DNA of 6,148 bases, taken from assembly GCA_002471865.1 (NCBI GenBank), contig DKQU01000109.1, positions 1 through 6,148 of the forward strand. The letters run 5' to 3'. Under the pieces are notes generated by a model that had not been told where the DNA came from, did not search any database, and was given only the letters and a program-made list of their open reading frames with translations. Shown here in pieces: positions 1-6,106 of this stretch; the stretch's first letter is position 1, and the number at the start of each line of letters is the position of its first letter. Both the position numbers and the translations under genes were made by a program. The stretch is from Fidelibacterota bacterium UBA7300 (lineage in GTDB: Bacteria; Fidelibacterota; Marinisomatia; Marinisomatales; UBA2128).

Positions 1-545
1 CCGCAAAGATCTTCCTCAAAAGGATCATCATAGTCCAGTTCGCAATCGAGAATAAGCTCGCCCAGGAAAAGCCACGAACCAAAATCACGGCTGATGAGAT
101 TGGTATGTTTTCCGATCCAGCCCAGGCCGGCACGCTGAGCCCACACCTTCTCCATTACAGGAGAAGTATCCACGCAGACAACGCCTTTTACATCCGGAAG
201 TCGCTCCTTCACCAATTTCAGCAGTTGATACAGTCGCTCCTTCAGAAGATCGTGATAATCGTCACCCCAGGCATAGTTGGAAATCTTCATTTCTCCATCT
301 GCGATACCGTGGAAGTAGTTCATGCCGACGCTGATAACAGATTTCGCCTCAGGAAAATATTTTGTGATATTCTTTCTCTCTTCGGATCGAGTGGACATCC
401 AAGCCATGGTGGCATGTCGTCCTTCATGAAGCCACTCATCCAATCTTTCCGCTGAAGTATCCAAAGAGACAGCCGATGCTATCCCGACTTTCTCAAAACC
501 GAGAGTGTGCGCGGATTCCTTTATGATGTCAGTAAGCTTTGCCAT
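1..545 (-). CDS. queG: Epoxyqueuosine reductase QueG, N-terminal half (cut by window edge)
   Basis: Cobalamin- and 4Fe-4S-dependent reductase that converts epoxyqueuosine to queuosine at the wobble position of GUN-anticodon tRNAs, in the cytoplasm. The window shows 181 complete codons read leftward, about half the usual 300-380 residues. Visible family landmarks are YAWGDDYH (residues 91-98, the usual YA.G.DYH), VDTSPVMEK (125-133, with D126 at the position of the conserved catalytic Asp), the AGLGWIGKHTNLI block (139-151) and GSWLFLGEL (156-164). The fragment stops at Cys181-Gly, where the first ferredoxin-type CGxC cluster motif should begin, so the iron-sulfur domain and C-terminal repeats lie outside. 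ATG at 545 is chosen because the protein then starts directly at the first helix (LTDIIKESAHTLGF). There is no Shine-Dalgarno, and an in-frame GTG lies a few codons upstream. It follows the Nudix gene by 52 bp and is probably last or near last in the leftward operon. Confidence 0.93.
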   Translation of the reverse strand, partial: MAKLTDIIKESAHTLGFEKVGIASAVSLDTSAERLDEWLHEGRHATMAWMSTRSEERKNITKYFPEAKSVISVGMNYFHGIADGEMKISNYAWGDDYHDLLKERLYQLLKLVKERLPDVKGVVCVDTSPVMEKVWAQRAGLGWIGKHTNLISRDFGSWLFLGELILDCELDYDDPFEEDLC

Positions 546-597
546 AGCAGGCGTGGAAGATGAATGTGACACAGGAGTGATAATAATTAAGAGATGA

Positions 598-1155
598 TCA
601 GTCCGGAGGATTCCAAATGCCGCTCATGAGTTTCTCTGCCCAGAAAAGTCCGATGATGGTTTTCACATCCTTAATTTCACCGGTTTGGACAAGTCGAAGA
701 CACTCCTCAAATTCTGTAGGTGCCAACTCAATGAATTCATCCACATCGGTATTCTGGACTTCCTCTTCAAGCTCCTGAGTCAGATATATCCACATCCGTT
801 CGTCGCTGTATCCTACACAGGGATGAATCTCAACTACATATGAGATCTTTCCTGCCCGGTATCCAGTCTCTTCAATCAGTTCTCTCTGTACTGTCTCTTC
901 CGGCTTTTCCCCCGGATCGATCTTACCGGCAGGAAGTTCTATTTCTACCTCGCCCATGGGATATCGATATTGGCGTATGAGGAGTATTTTGCCATTCGGC
1001 AGAACCGGAATCATCACCACAGCACCCGGATGCTTGGTAAATTCTCGAGTGGAAGTGGAACCATCAGGGAGTTCTACATCGTCCACCCAAATATCCAGAA
1101 GACGGCCCTTGAAGGCTTGCCGTGAGGACAGTCTTTTTTCTTCTAGATCAGTCAT
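598..1155 (-). CDS. Nudix hydrolase, ADP-ribose pyrophosphatase (NudF-like)
   Basis: Likely hydrolyses ADP-ribose or a related nucleoside diphosphate sugar to AMP and a sugar phosphate; cytoplasmic, 185 residues, normal family length. A complete Nudix box, GX5EX7REUXEEXGU, spans residues 77-99 (G77, E83, R91, E92, E95, E96, G98) and supplies the metal-binding glutamates. Upstream, the segments GAVVMIPVLPNGKILLIRQY (44-63) and ELPAGKIDPGE (73-83) are typical of the ADPRase subgroup. After the box comes HPCVGYSDE (111-119). The Pro often used to recognise ADP-ribose hydrolases, about 15 residues past the box, is Val114 here, with a Pro two residues earlier. From memory this HPC.GYSDE version is common in bacterial NudF-like proteins, so substrate choice is probable rather than certain. 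No signal peptide. No Shine-Dalgarno precedes ATG 1155. It lies 36 bp after the TPR gene and 52 bp before queG, co-directional with both. Confidence 0.93.
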   Translation of the reverse strand: MTDLEEKRLSSRQAFKGRLLDIWVDDVELPDGSTSTREFTKHPGAVVMIPVLPNGKILLIRQYRYPMGEVEIELPAGKIDPGEKPEETVQRELIEETGYRAGKISYVVEIHPCVGYSDERMWIYLTQELEEEVQNTDVDEFIELAPTEFEECLRLVQTGEIKDVKTIIGLFWAEKLMSGIWNPPD

Positions 1156-1167
1156 AAAGTGTAGGAG

Positions 1168-1185
1168 TGGCCGGGATGTCGGCCA
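1168..1185. repeat. GC-rich inverted repeat (6-bp stem, 6-nt loop) between TPR and Nudix genes
   Basis: TGGCCG and CGGCCA arms (1168-1173 and 1180-1185) surround a six-base loop and fill half of the 36-bp gap between the TPR stop and the Nudix start. In the leftward transcript no U-run follows, so it is not an intrinsic terminator. It could be an RNA processing or stabilising hairpin, or chance. Confidence 0.5.
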
Positions 1186-1191
1186 AGAGTG

Positions 1192-1944
1192 CTATTTCCC
1201 CAGGAGTTTTCGGGCTTCCTTCTGAATGAGCCGGTCGCTTTCAGACTTTGGCTCAATCGCCAGACAAGCCTCCAGCGCTTTCATCGCGCTTCGTCTATCT
1301 TTCAATTTGATGTGGCTCTTACCCAGCCAGAGATGATTTCTTACATCTGATGGATTCAATTCCGCTGCTTTTGAAAAATACATTTTAGCATCCGAGAACT
1401 TTCCTACAGGAGGTGTGGCGAAAAAAGTACTGGCAAACTTACGCATAGCCCAACTTAGATCATCCAGATCGTAGTTCCAGCGGCCCATGACGTGATAATT
1501 GCCGTCATCGTTTGGATTGAGTTCGATAGACCTTAAAACATGATCGCTTACCTCGTAGGCATTCTTGATCTTCTGTTTGATGCCTTCAATCTCTCCTATG
1601 CGTCCGATCATAATCCCGTACCACTTATGAGCTCCCCAATTATTGTCATCAATCTCAAGCGCATTCTCTGCATAGTCAAACCCTTCCAGAATATGCTTTT
1701 TGATTAAACCTTTCTTCTGAGTGTTATCAGAGAAATCAAAATGGGCCTGAGCAATTCTCCAGAGTACTTCCGGATCGCTCGGGTGGGATTTTTCCAACTC
1801 CTTCAACAAGTCATAGTTTGCCTGAAGCTGGTCTGCTTCCTGGAGTTCATCTGACCTGGCAAGCTGATCCAGAGGTGCTTGACCCCAAATGGGTGTTATC
1901 AAAACCGCAATAGCAACCAGCGAAAAAAATGTCCGAATCTTCAT
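1192..1944 (-). CDS. Exported TPR protein of the RMDN (regulator of microtubule dynamics)-like family
   Basis: A 250-residue protein with a signal peptide (residues 1-21, hydrophobic core FFSLVAIAVLI, probable cleavage WG|QA), so it should act in the periplasm or on the outer membrane. The rest is helical with TPR-like repeats, for example around 57-70, 86-115, 128-145, 184-212 and 215-232. The middle and C-terminal parts resemble, from memory, animal RMDN1-3: AHKWYG (105-110), EGIKQKIKNAY (120-130), HVMGRWNYDLDDLSW (151-165), ATPP (176-179) and a final D..IQKEA..LL (237-248). That block order is specific to the family and not to generic TPRs. The bacterial function is not established; a protein-protein scaffold is the safe reading. 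Its ATG lies 8 bp after the barrel gene stop, with no Shine-Dalgarno, which suggests translational coupling and a partnership with the barrel protein. Confidence 0.88.
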   Translation of the reverse strand: MKIRTFFSLVAIAVLITPIWGQAPLDQLARSDELQEADQLQANYDLLKELEKSHPSDPEVLWRIAQAHFDFSDNTQKKGLIKKHILEGFDYAENALEIDDNNWGAHKWYGIMIGRIGEIEGIKQKIKNAYEVSDHVLRSIELNPNDDGNYHVMGRWNYDLDDLSWAMRKFASTFFATPPVGKFSDAKMYFSKAAELNPSDVRNHLWLGKSHIKLKDRRSAMKALEACLAIEPKSESDRLIQKEARKLLGK

Positions 1945-1952
1945 GTTAAAGT

Positions 1953-2717
1953 TTAAAAGTATTCTATGTAAGTGATCTTGAGCTCGCGATTGAAATAGCC
2001 AACTTTTTCTTCATCAAACAAAAGATTGTTGAAGTCTATCTCTAGATGGAGTCTATCCACAAATGTCCACCTGACGGCAGCATTAAGATATCCTCCACGG
2101 CTGATTGAGATGTCTTCGGCACCGTATTCGTTTTCATTAAGAGCAGCATTGTACTCTAAGAGCAGTGCCAGCTCTGGATTAATCTCGATATCTGTACCGG
2201 CAAATAGGCTGATATCCTTATCACCGTCATCCGTTTCAGTGAAGTTATAGCTGGCTCCAAGATGAAGTCCTATATTCCCAAGCGGTGTCTGCCAGTTCTT
2301 GCTTCCTGCCAGGTAAAGCCCATACGCTTTCATATCGTAACGGTTCAGACTATCTCCGACATTGTAACTGCCAAAACCTTGGGTATCTAGTCCTAGAGCT
2401 ACGCCGGGTAAGTTCATAGTCTCATCCATAACACGGTATTTGAGATTCACCTCTGGACGAGGGTGCCATTGCAGAGTATCATCTCCGATCAACTCGCTGG
2501 CGCCAAAGGAAACACCAAACTGAAAACGGTCAGTTACTCCGGCTGCCATACCAAAGTTGAGGCCCCCTTTCTTTTGAAGTCTGAGCTCCGCAGAGAAACT
2601 CCCGCGGATCAGTCCGCCAGCCGTTGGGATGGTAATGAGGTTCGAAGGCGGTGGGTAGCTATCTTGTGCTGAAAGTGTGGAAAAAAGTAAGCTTAAGAGA
2701 ATCAGTTTAGTTTTCAT
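1953..2717 (-). CDS. Outer-membrane beta-barrel protein, YjbH-like
   Basis: A 254-residue exported protein with a clear signal peptide (residues 1-17, cleavage SA|QDS). The mature part alternates hydrophobic and polar residues with many Gly and aromatics, in strand-turn-strand units such as FSAELRLQKKGGLNFGMAAG (41-60), RFQFGVSFGASELIG (64-78), IGLHLGASYNF (149-159) and LHLEIDFNNLLF (223-234). It ends in an aromatic Phe (ITYIEYF), the usual signal for insertion by the BAM complex. The opening NLITIPTAGGLIRGSF (26-41) and the PGVALGLDTQGFG segment (104-116) recall YjbH/exopolysaccharide-associated barrel proteins; that assignment is from memory and not firm. The role (pore, or assembly partner of a surface polymer) is unknown. 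A GGAG motif lies five bases before ATG 2717. The TPR gene follows after 8 bp, and the pair is probably co-translated. Confidence 0.8.
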   Translation of the reverse strand: MKTKLILLSLLFSTLSAQDSYPPPSNLITIPTAGGLIRGSFSAELRLQKKGGLNFGMAAGVTDRFQFGVSFGASELIGDDTLQWHPRPEVNLKYRVMDETMNLPGVALGLDTQGFGSYNVGDSLNRYDMKAYGLYLAGSKNWQTPLGNIGLHLGASYNFTETDDGDKDISLFAGTDIEINPELALLLEYNAALNENEYGAEDISISRGGYLNAAVRWTFVDRLHLEIDFNNLLFDEEKVGYFNRELKITYIEYF

Positions 2718-2722
2718 AGTAA

Positions 2723-2755
2723 CTCCAATATACTTTTCGGTGTAAGCAAATACAA
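2723..2755 (-). promoter_or_regulatory. Possible internal promoter overlapping the ribosome-binding site of the barrel gene
   Basis: On the minus strand, TTGTAT (2755-2750) and TATATT (2732-2727, five of six matches to TATAAT) are 17 bases apart. GGAG (2726-2723) follows immediately and lies five bases from ATG 2717. Transcription started by this promoter would begin at or just before the ATG and would lack the GGAG, while read-through from the upstream gene would retain it. The boxes were found by eye only, and the -35 is weak (three of six matches). Confidence 0.35.
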
Positions 2756-2771
2756 GCCTATTGTGTCTCCA

Positions 2772-3767
2772 TTAGTAGATAACCGGATAGATAATCTTGC
2801 CGTCACGCCTTTCAATTTCCTGCACCTTAGTAATTGGCATGGTAATGAGTTCATTTTCACCAAAAAACATGAAGCGGACGAACTCCTTCGTAACTTCTAC
2901 CAATGTCACTTCCAGAGTCTCTCCATCCGTTAAATAAATTAGGTCAGGGGATGAGAGAACTCCTATTTCCAATAAAGCTCCTTCATCGCTTGGATTCCAC
3001 CCTTTGCTTAATCTAGAATGAATATCATCCAAGATTTCATCACTCTCCTCTAATACATTTCCCGATCTTGATTCAGAACCACTTAAAAGTTCATATAATT
3101 CTGGAATATATTTTGTAGGCAGTACAAGCCCTACTTGACTGATTTTTGTCCCGGTAGAATCGTATTCCGTCAAGGCATAGTTTCTTGAGATCGGGTCGTA
3201 ATCGTAATCAAATAATCTCATGGTCCGCTCTTCTGGCAGAAGAATCCACCGCTCTTCTGAAGGTAGTCCACCCTCGAAATAAGAAAGTCGTACCGCTCCA
3301 AAGGGATGGTTATCAACACTCTTAAAAAGATATTCTGTTACATCTCCGCTTACGTCAAAGCTATAGATGGTAATGCGATCCTGAAACTCAGAGAAGGGTC
3401 GTTGAGGAAAAGCGAAACCGATGAATGTCTCCGACATCTCCTCAGCTCCATAAACGTACATTTTGATAACATTACCCTTACCGTCTCGCTCAGACTTTCT
3501 CCGAAGTGACCCATCTTCAGCGTACTCGAAAATCGTTTCTAAAAGGATTTCTCCGTCAAACTCAACTCTAGATTTGGAAATCATCTGGCCGTTACTATTA
3601 TACATTACTTGGATATAAGGGTCATGAGAAATAGCTGATGATTTCATTGCGATTCCACGAAGCAAATCATCCTCGCTATGAAAATATTTGATGGTAGATA
3701 CACCTTGGGCGGAAATGCCCGCTACCAGTGCTAAAAGAGTTAAACTCCTAATGAAATTCATCTGCAT
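2772..3767 (-). CDS. Exported protein of unknown function with YwqK/MORN-like repeats
   Basis: Not recognised as a named family. The 331-residue protein has a signal peptide (residues 1-20, FIRSLTLLALVAGISA, cleavage SA|QG). Residues 51-108 hold short repeats of the kind Y.snGq...ks...dGe (YNSNGQMISK, VEFDGEILLE, YAEDGSLRRKSERDGKGNVI), as in YwqK/MORN-like or RHS-like beta-hairpin repeats; weaker copies run on to about 210. A linker rich in Ser, Glu and Asp (about 228-250) leads to a C-terminal domain, DLIYLTDGETLEVTLVEV to IERRDGKIIY (275-327). This resembles the 'DvIyLkdGe.l.g.V.ev' beta domain seen in many Bacteroidetes secreted proteins. It is probably periplasmic or surface-exposed. It is the first gene of the leftward operon, 54 bp before the barrel gene. 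ATG 3767 (M1) and ATG 3761 (M3) are both plausible; neither has a Shine-Dalgarno. Confidence 0.8.
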   Translation of the reverse strand: MQMNFIRSLTLLALVAGISAQGVSTIKYFHSEDDLLRGIAMKSSAISHDPYIQVMYNSNGQMISKSRVEFDGEILLETIFEYAEDGSLRRKSERDGKGNVIKMYVYGAEEMSETFIGFAFPQRPFSEFQDRITIYSFDVSGDVTEYLFKSVDNHPFGAVRLSYFEGGLPSEERWILLPEERTMRLFDYDYDPISRNYALTEYDSTGTKISQVGLVLPTKYIPELYELLSGSESRSGNVLEESDEILDDIHSRLSKGWNPSDEGALLEIGVLSSPDLIYLTDGETLEVTLVEVTKEFVRFMFFGENELITMPITKVQEIERRDGKIIYPVIY

Positions 3768-3774
3768 TGGGGTG

Positions 3775-3802
3775 AATTTACAACTACCTTTTAAAGAGTC
3801 AA
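3775..3802 (-). promoter_or_regulatory. Likely promoter of the leftward operon
   Basis: On the minus strand, TTGACT (3802-3797) and TAAATT (3780-3775) are separated by 16 bases. Five of six and four of six positions match the sigma-70 consensus. The -10 box ends seven bases before ATG 3767, so the predicted start of transcription falls on or beside the start codon. The mRNA would be leaderless, or would have a very short leader if ATG 3761 is used. No Shine-Dalgarno is present, which fits. Confidence 0.42.
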
Positions 3803-3881
3803 AACCGTTCCAACTTTAGTTGACTAATGAAATGTTAGGTAGTAACTTCACTTCCCGGTTTCGAGGTAGCCGGCCGAGGTA
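3783..3881. promoter_or_regulatory. Divergent control region with repeated AGGTAG boxes and inverted repeats (possible operator)
   Basis: This is the core of the gap between the two divergent blocks. ACTACCT (3783-3789) is the exact inverse of AGGTAGT (3837-3843); further copies AGGTAG (3864-3869) and AGGTA (3877-3881) follow. Nested inside are AGTCAA (3797-3802) facing TTGACT (3820-3825), and the near-perfect palindrome CAACT-TT-AGTTG (3811-3822). The last two AGGTA copies belong to a direct repeat CGAGGTA (3862-3868 and 3875-3881, 13 bp apart). The layout suggests a regulator binding both promoters, but no regulator gene is in view. Confidence 0.4.
3820..3848 (+). promoter_or_regulatory. 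Weak candidate promoter for the rightward block
   Basis: TTGACT (3820-3825) mirrors the -35 box of the leftward promoter. Seventeen bases later TAACTT (3843-3848) matches TATAAT at only three positions. Transcription from here would leave a leader of about 45 bases to ATG 3900 or about 78 bases to ATG 3933. The -10 is poor, so another site or another sigma factor may be used. Confidence 0.22.
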
Positions 3882-3932
3882 AAATCATACTAATATCACA
3901 TGTTTTATTGTTCAAAACCTATAGCAAGATTT

Positions 3933-6089
3933 ATGATCTTACGGAAGATCTTTAAAGTAATAATAAGCATGCTGTTTTTGGTAACTAATAATATAAGCAT
4001 TGCTCAAACTGTAGAGGATGTTTTTGATAAATTTACATCCGTCGGACAACTAGGTTTGACTGTTACAAACTTTGGAGTACTCGGCAACGGGTGGAATCAA
4101 ATAGACGGACATATCCTCCCCTCCTGCCAATACAAGCAGCATACAGAAATCCTTAGAGAGCAGATCGAACACTTTTCCTTTTCTGGATTGTGGATCGGTG
4201 GACTGGTAAATGGTGAGCGGCGTGTTTCCACTTCCATAGTGGACGGAGTGTTCGAATCAGGTCAAGAGGGATTCGAGTTCTTCGCCAATTCAAACATCTC
4301 CATCATGTCCTCCATCTCCTCCACTGCGGAGGATTCCATGGCTCAATACTTCTCTCCCTTTGCCATTTCTCATCAGGACTTTATCACAGAATACAAAGAT
4401 TATGGAGACACCCCAGAAGATGATCTTGGAATCCCAAACCATAATCCTCTTGGCATCACTGTGCATATGGAATCGTATGCCTGGAACTTCACATACGCCG
4501 ATGCTTTCGTTATCTTGAACTACACCATCCGAAATGAATCCGAGGAGACAATCAATAATATTTATGCCGGTATCTGGGCCGATGCTTCCGTTGCTAACAT
4601 GAACTACACTAACATCTACGAGCCGGGAGGTGGTTTCAACTGGTACGATAATCTTGATGGTTTTGACGGATCCGTTGATGAAGCGGGCTTCAATCGAGAC
4701 ATAGGCTACCAATATGATCTGGACGGAGACGACGGTTGGGCTCAATCGTACATTGGCATTAACATCCTGGGAGGGTCGGTACCCCGTCCATACTGGGACA
4801 CTTATTTCAATCAGTGGGTCTGGACCAGCAGCAACAACGAAGATTATCCAGGGTACACCATGCCCTTGACAGATTATGACAGATACCAACAGCTTCACAG
4901 TTCCGTTCCAACAGGGACAGGCGATTTGTACACCGATGAGGGCTATCCTAACCAGTCAAACAGCTGGCTCTTTATGACCTCGGCAGGACCATTTGGCAGC
5001 CAACCGAGTGAGAGTGATTCCTCTGGTTGGGAGCTCCTGCCCGGTGATTCCTGCAACATAGTATTCGCCTTAGTAACCGGTCTCTGGTCCGGCGGCGGAG
5101 ATGATTCTCCAGACCGCCGTGCGAATCTACGAACGAATGCTGACTGGGCTCAAAAAGCATACGACGGAGAGGATAAAAACCGCAATAATATCCTCGATGA
5201 AGGAGAAGATATTGACGAAGACGGTGAGATTGACCGCTACATCCTACCCGAACCGCCGCCAGTCCCCAATATGACAGTGGATGTGGGCGACCAAATAGTC
5301 ACTATCTACTGGGATGACAATGCTGAGGATTTCATAGACCCCATAAGCAGAGAGAAGGATTTTGAGGGATACAGGGTTTGGGGCGCCCGGAAAACGTTCG
5401 GAGACGAGTCTGCTGAATTTACACTAATGGCTGAGTTCGATAAAACTGATGGCGCTTCTGCAGATATCGGCTACAACACCGGCTTCGATGCAGTACAGAT
5501 CACCAATATAGAAGGCGAAACGGACAGTGTGGAAATTAACGACAGGTATTACCACTACAAATTCATCAACGAAGATGTAAAGAGCGGTTGGCTGAATTAC
5601 TACTCCATCACCGCTTACGACCGGGGCGATCCCGACGCCAACCTAGAGAGCTTGGAGAGTTCCATTTATGCCAATCGTAAGTATGTCTATCCTGGAGCGA
5701 AGGCAGCAACTGATGATTGGCCAGATCCACCCCGGGTTTACCCAAATCCATACCGCGGTCAAGCTGTCTGGGAAGGGTACGGAAGCAGGGAACGGATGAT
5801 CTGGTTCACCAATCTACCCAGCAAGGCTGAAATCCGCATCTTCACTCTTGCAGGAGATTTAGTAGATGTTATCCAACACGATGAAGCAACCTACGCAGGA
5901 GCGGATATTCAGAACATTGATGAAAACAAGAATCCCCGTTTCAGTGGAGGAGAACACGCCTGGGATTTGATTACCCGGCACGATCAGGCTGTCGCAACAG
6001 GGTTATACCTCTTCACTGTGGAGAACATGGATGAAGAAAGCTCGTTGTACGGCAGAGTAAAAGAAAGTAAATTCGTCATTATCAAGTAA
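3933..6089 (+). CDS. Large secreted protein with Ca-binding-like loops, FN3-like segment and type IX-like C-terminal sorting domain
   Basis: Probably exported and surface-attached or released; enzymatic activity is not evident. From ATG 3933 it has 718 residues. The frame is open to ATG 3900 (729 residues), but the shorter start gives a normal 24-residue signal peptide (core FKVIISMLFLV, cleavage SIA|QT). Residues 40-390 are beta-rich, with many aromatics and acidic residues; FSFSGLWIGGLVNG (81-94) and YAWNFTYADAFVILNYTIRN (182-201) recall N-terminal regions of other FCB secreted proteins. DKNRNNILDEGE (414-425) fits an EF-hand loop pattern, followed by DIDEDGEID (426-434), like thrombospondin type 3 or dockerin loops. 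An FN3-like segment covers about 440-580 (IVTIYWDDN, FEGYRVWGARKTF, YYSITAYDRGDP). The C-terminal domain runs from VYPNPYRG (602-609) through EIRIFTLAGDLV to GLYLFTVEN (690-698) and a final FVIIK. It resembles a type IX (PorSS) sorting domain. No Shine-Dalgarno precedes either start. The next gene follows after 17 bp. Confidence 0.83.
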   Translation: MILRKIFKVIISMLFLVTNNISIAQTVEDVFDKFTSVGQLGLTVTNFGVLGNGWNQIDGHILPSCQYKQHTEILREQIEHFSFSGLWIGGLVNGERRVSTSIVDGVFESGQEGFEFFANSNISIMSSISSTAEDSMAQYFSPFAISHQDFITEYKDYGDTPEDDLGIPNHNPLGITVHMESYAWNFTYADAFVILNYTIRNESEETINNIYAGIWADASVANMNYTNIYEPGGGFNWYDNLDGFDGSVDEAGFNRDIGYQYDLDGDDGWAQSYIGINILGGSVPRPYWDTYFNQWVWTSSNNEDYPGYTMPLTDYDRYQQLHSSVPTGTGDLYTDEGYPNQSNSWLFMTSAGPFGSQPSESDSSGWELLPGDSCNIVFALVTGLWSGGGDDSPDRRANLRTNADWAQKAYDGEDKNRNNILDEGEDIDEDGEIDRYILPEPPPVPNMTVDVGDQIVTIYWDDNAEDFIDPISREKDFEGYRVWGARKTFGDESAEFTLMAEFDKTDGASADIGYNTGFDAVQITNIEGETDSVEINDRYYHYKFINEDVKSGWLNYYSITAYDRGDPDANLESLESSIYANRKYVYPGAKAATDDWPDPPRVYPNPYRGQAVWEGYGSRERMIWFTNLPSKAEIRIFTLAGDLVDVIQHDEATYAGADIQNIDENKNPRFSGGEHAWDLITRHDQAVATGLYLFTVENMDEESSLYGRVKESKFVIIK

Positions 6090-6095
6090 ACAAAT

Positions 6096-6101
6096 AGGAG
6101 G
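6096..6101 (+). promoter_or_regulatory. Canonical Shine-Dalgarno site AGGAGG
   Basis: AGGAGG lies five bases before ATG 6107 in the 17-bp gap after the large secreted protein. It fixes the start of the last gene and is the only full-consensus ribosome-binding site next to a start codon in this window. Confidence 0.85.
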
Positions 6102-6106
6102 CAACC

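Noticed and set aside
105..455. A 116-codon open frame on the plus strand
   Set aside because: It is antisense to queG, whose conserved motifs are read clearly on the minus strand.
1168..1185. Intrinsic terminator
   Set aside because: The stem is only 6 bp and is not followed by a T-run in either direction, and the next gene follows within 36 bp.
956..1225. An 89-codon open frame on the plus strand spanning the Nudix gene start
   Set aside because: It is antisense to the Nudix box region and the TPR gene end, with an Arg/Ser-rich sequence that matches nothing.
3862..3881. CGAGGTA direct repeat as an attachment site or mobile-element scar
   Set aside because: Two 7-bp copies 13 bp apart are too short, and no integrase or transposase is nearby. 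It is better kept as part of the possible operator.
3900..3932. Upstream ATG of the large secreted protein as the true start
   Set aside because: It adds 11 residues that push the signal-peptide hydrophobic core away from the N-terminus. ATG 3933 gives a standard signal peptide. Neither has a ribosome-binding site, so the earlier start is not excluded.
4290..4898. A 202-codon open frame on the minus strand inside the large secreted protein gene
   Set aside because: It lies fully antisense to a well-supported coding frame, has no recognisable domain or ribosome-binding site, and its length is explained by the codon bias of the plus-strand gene.
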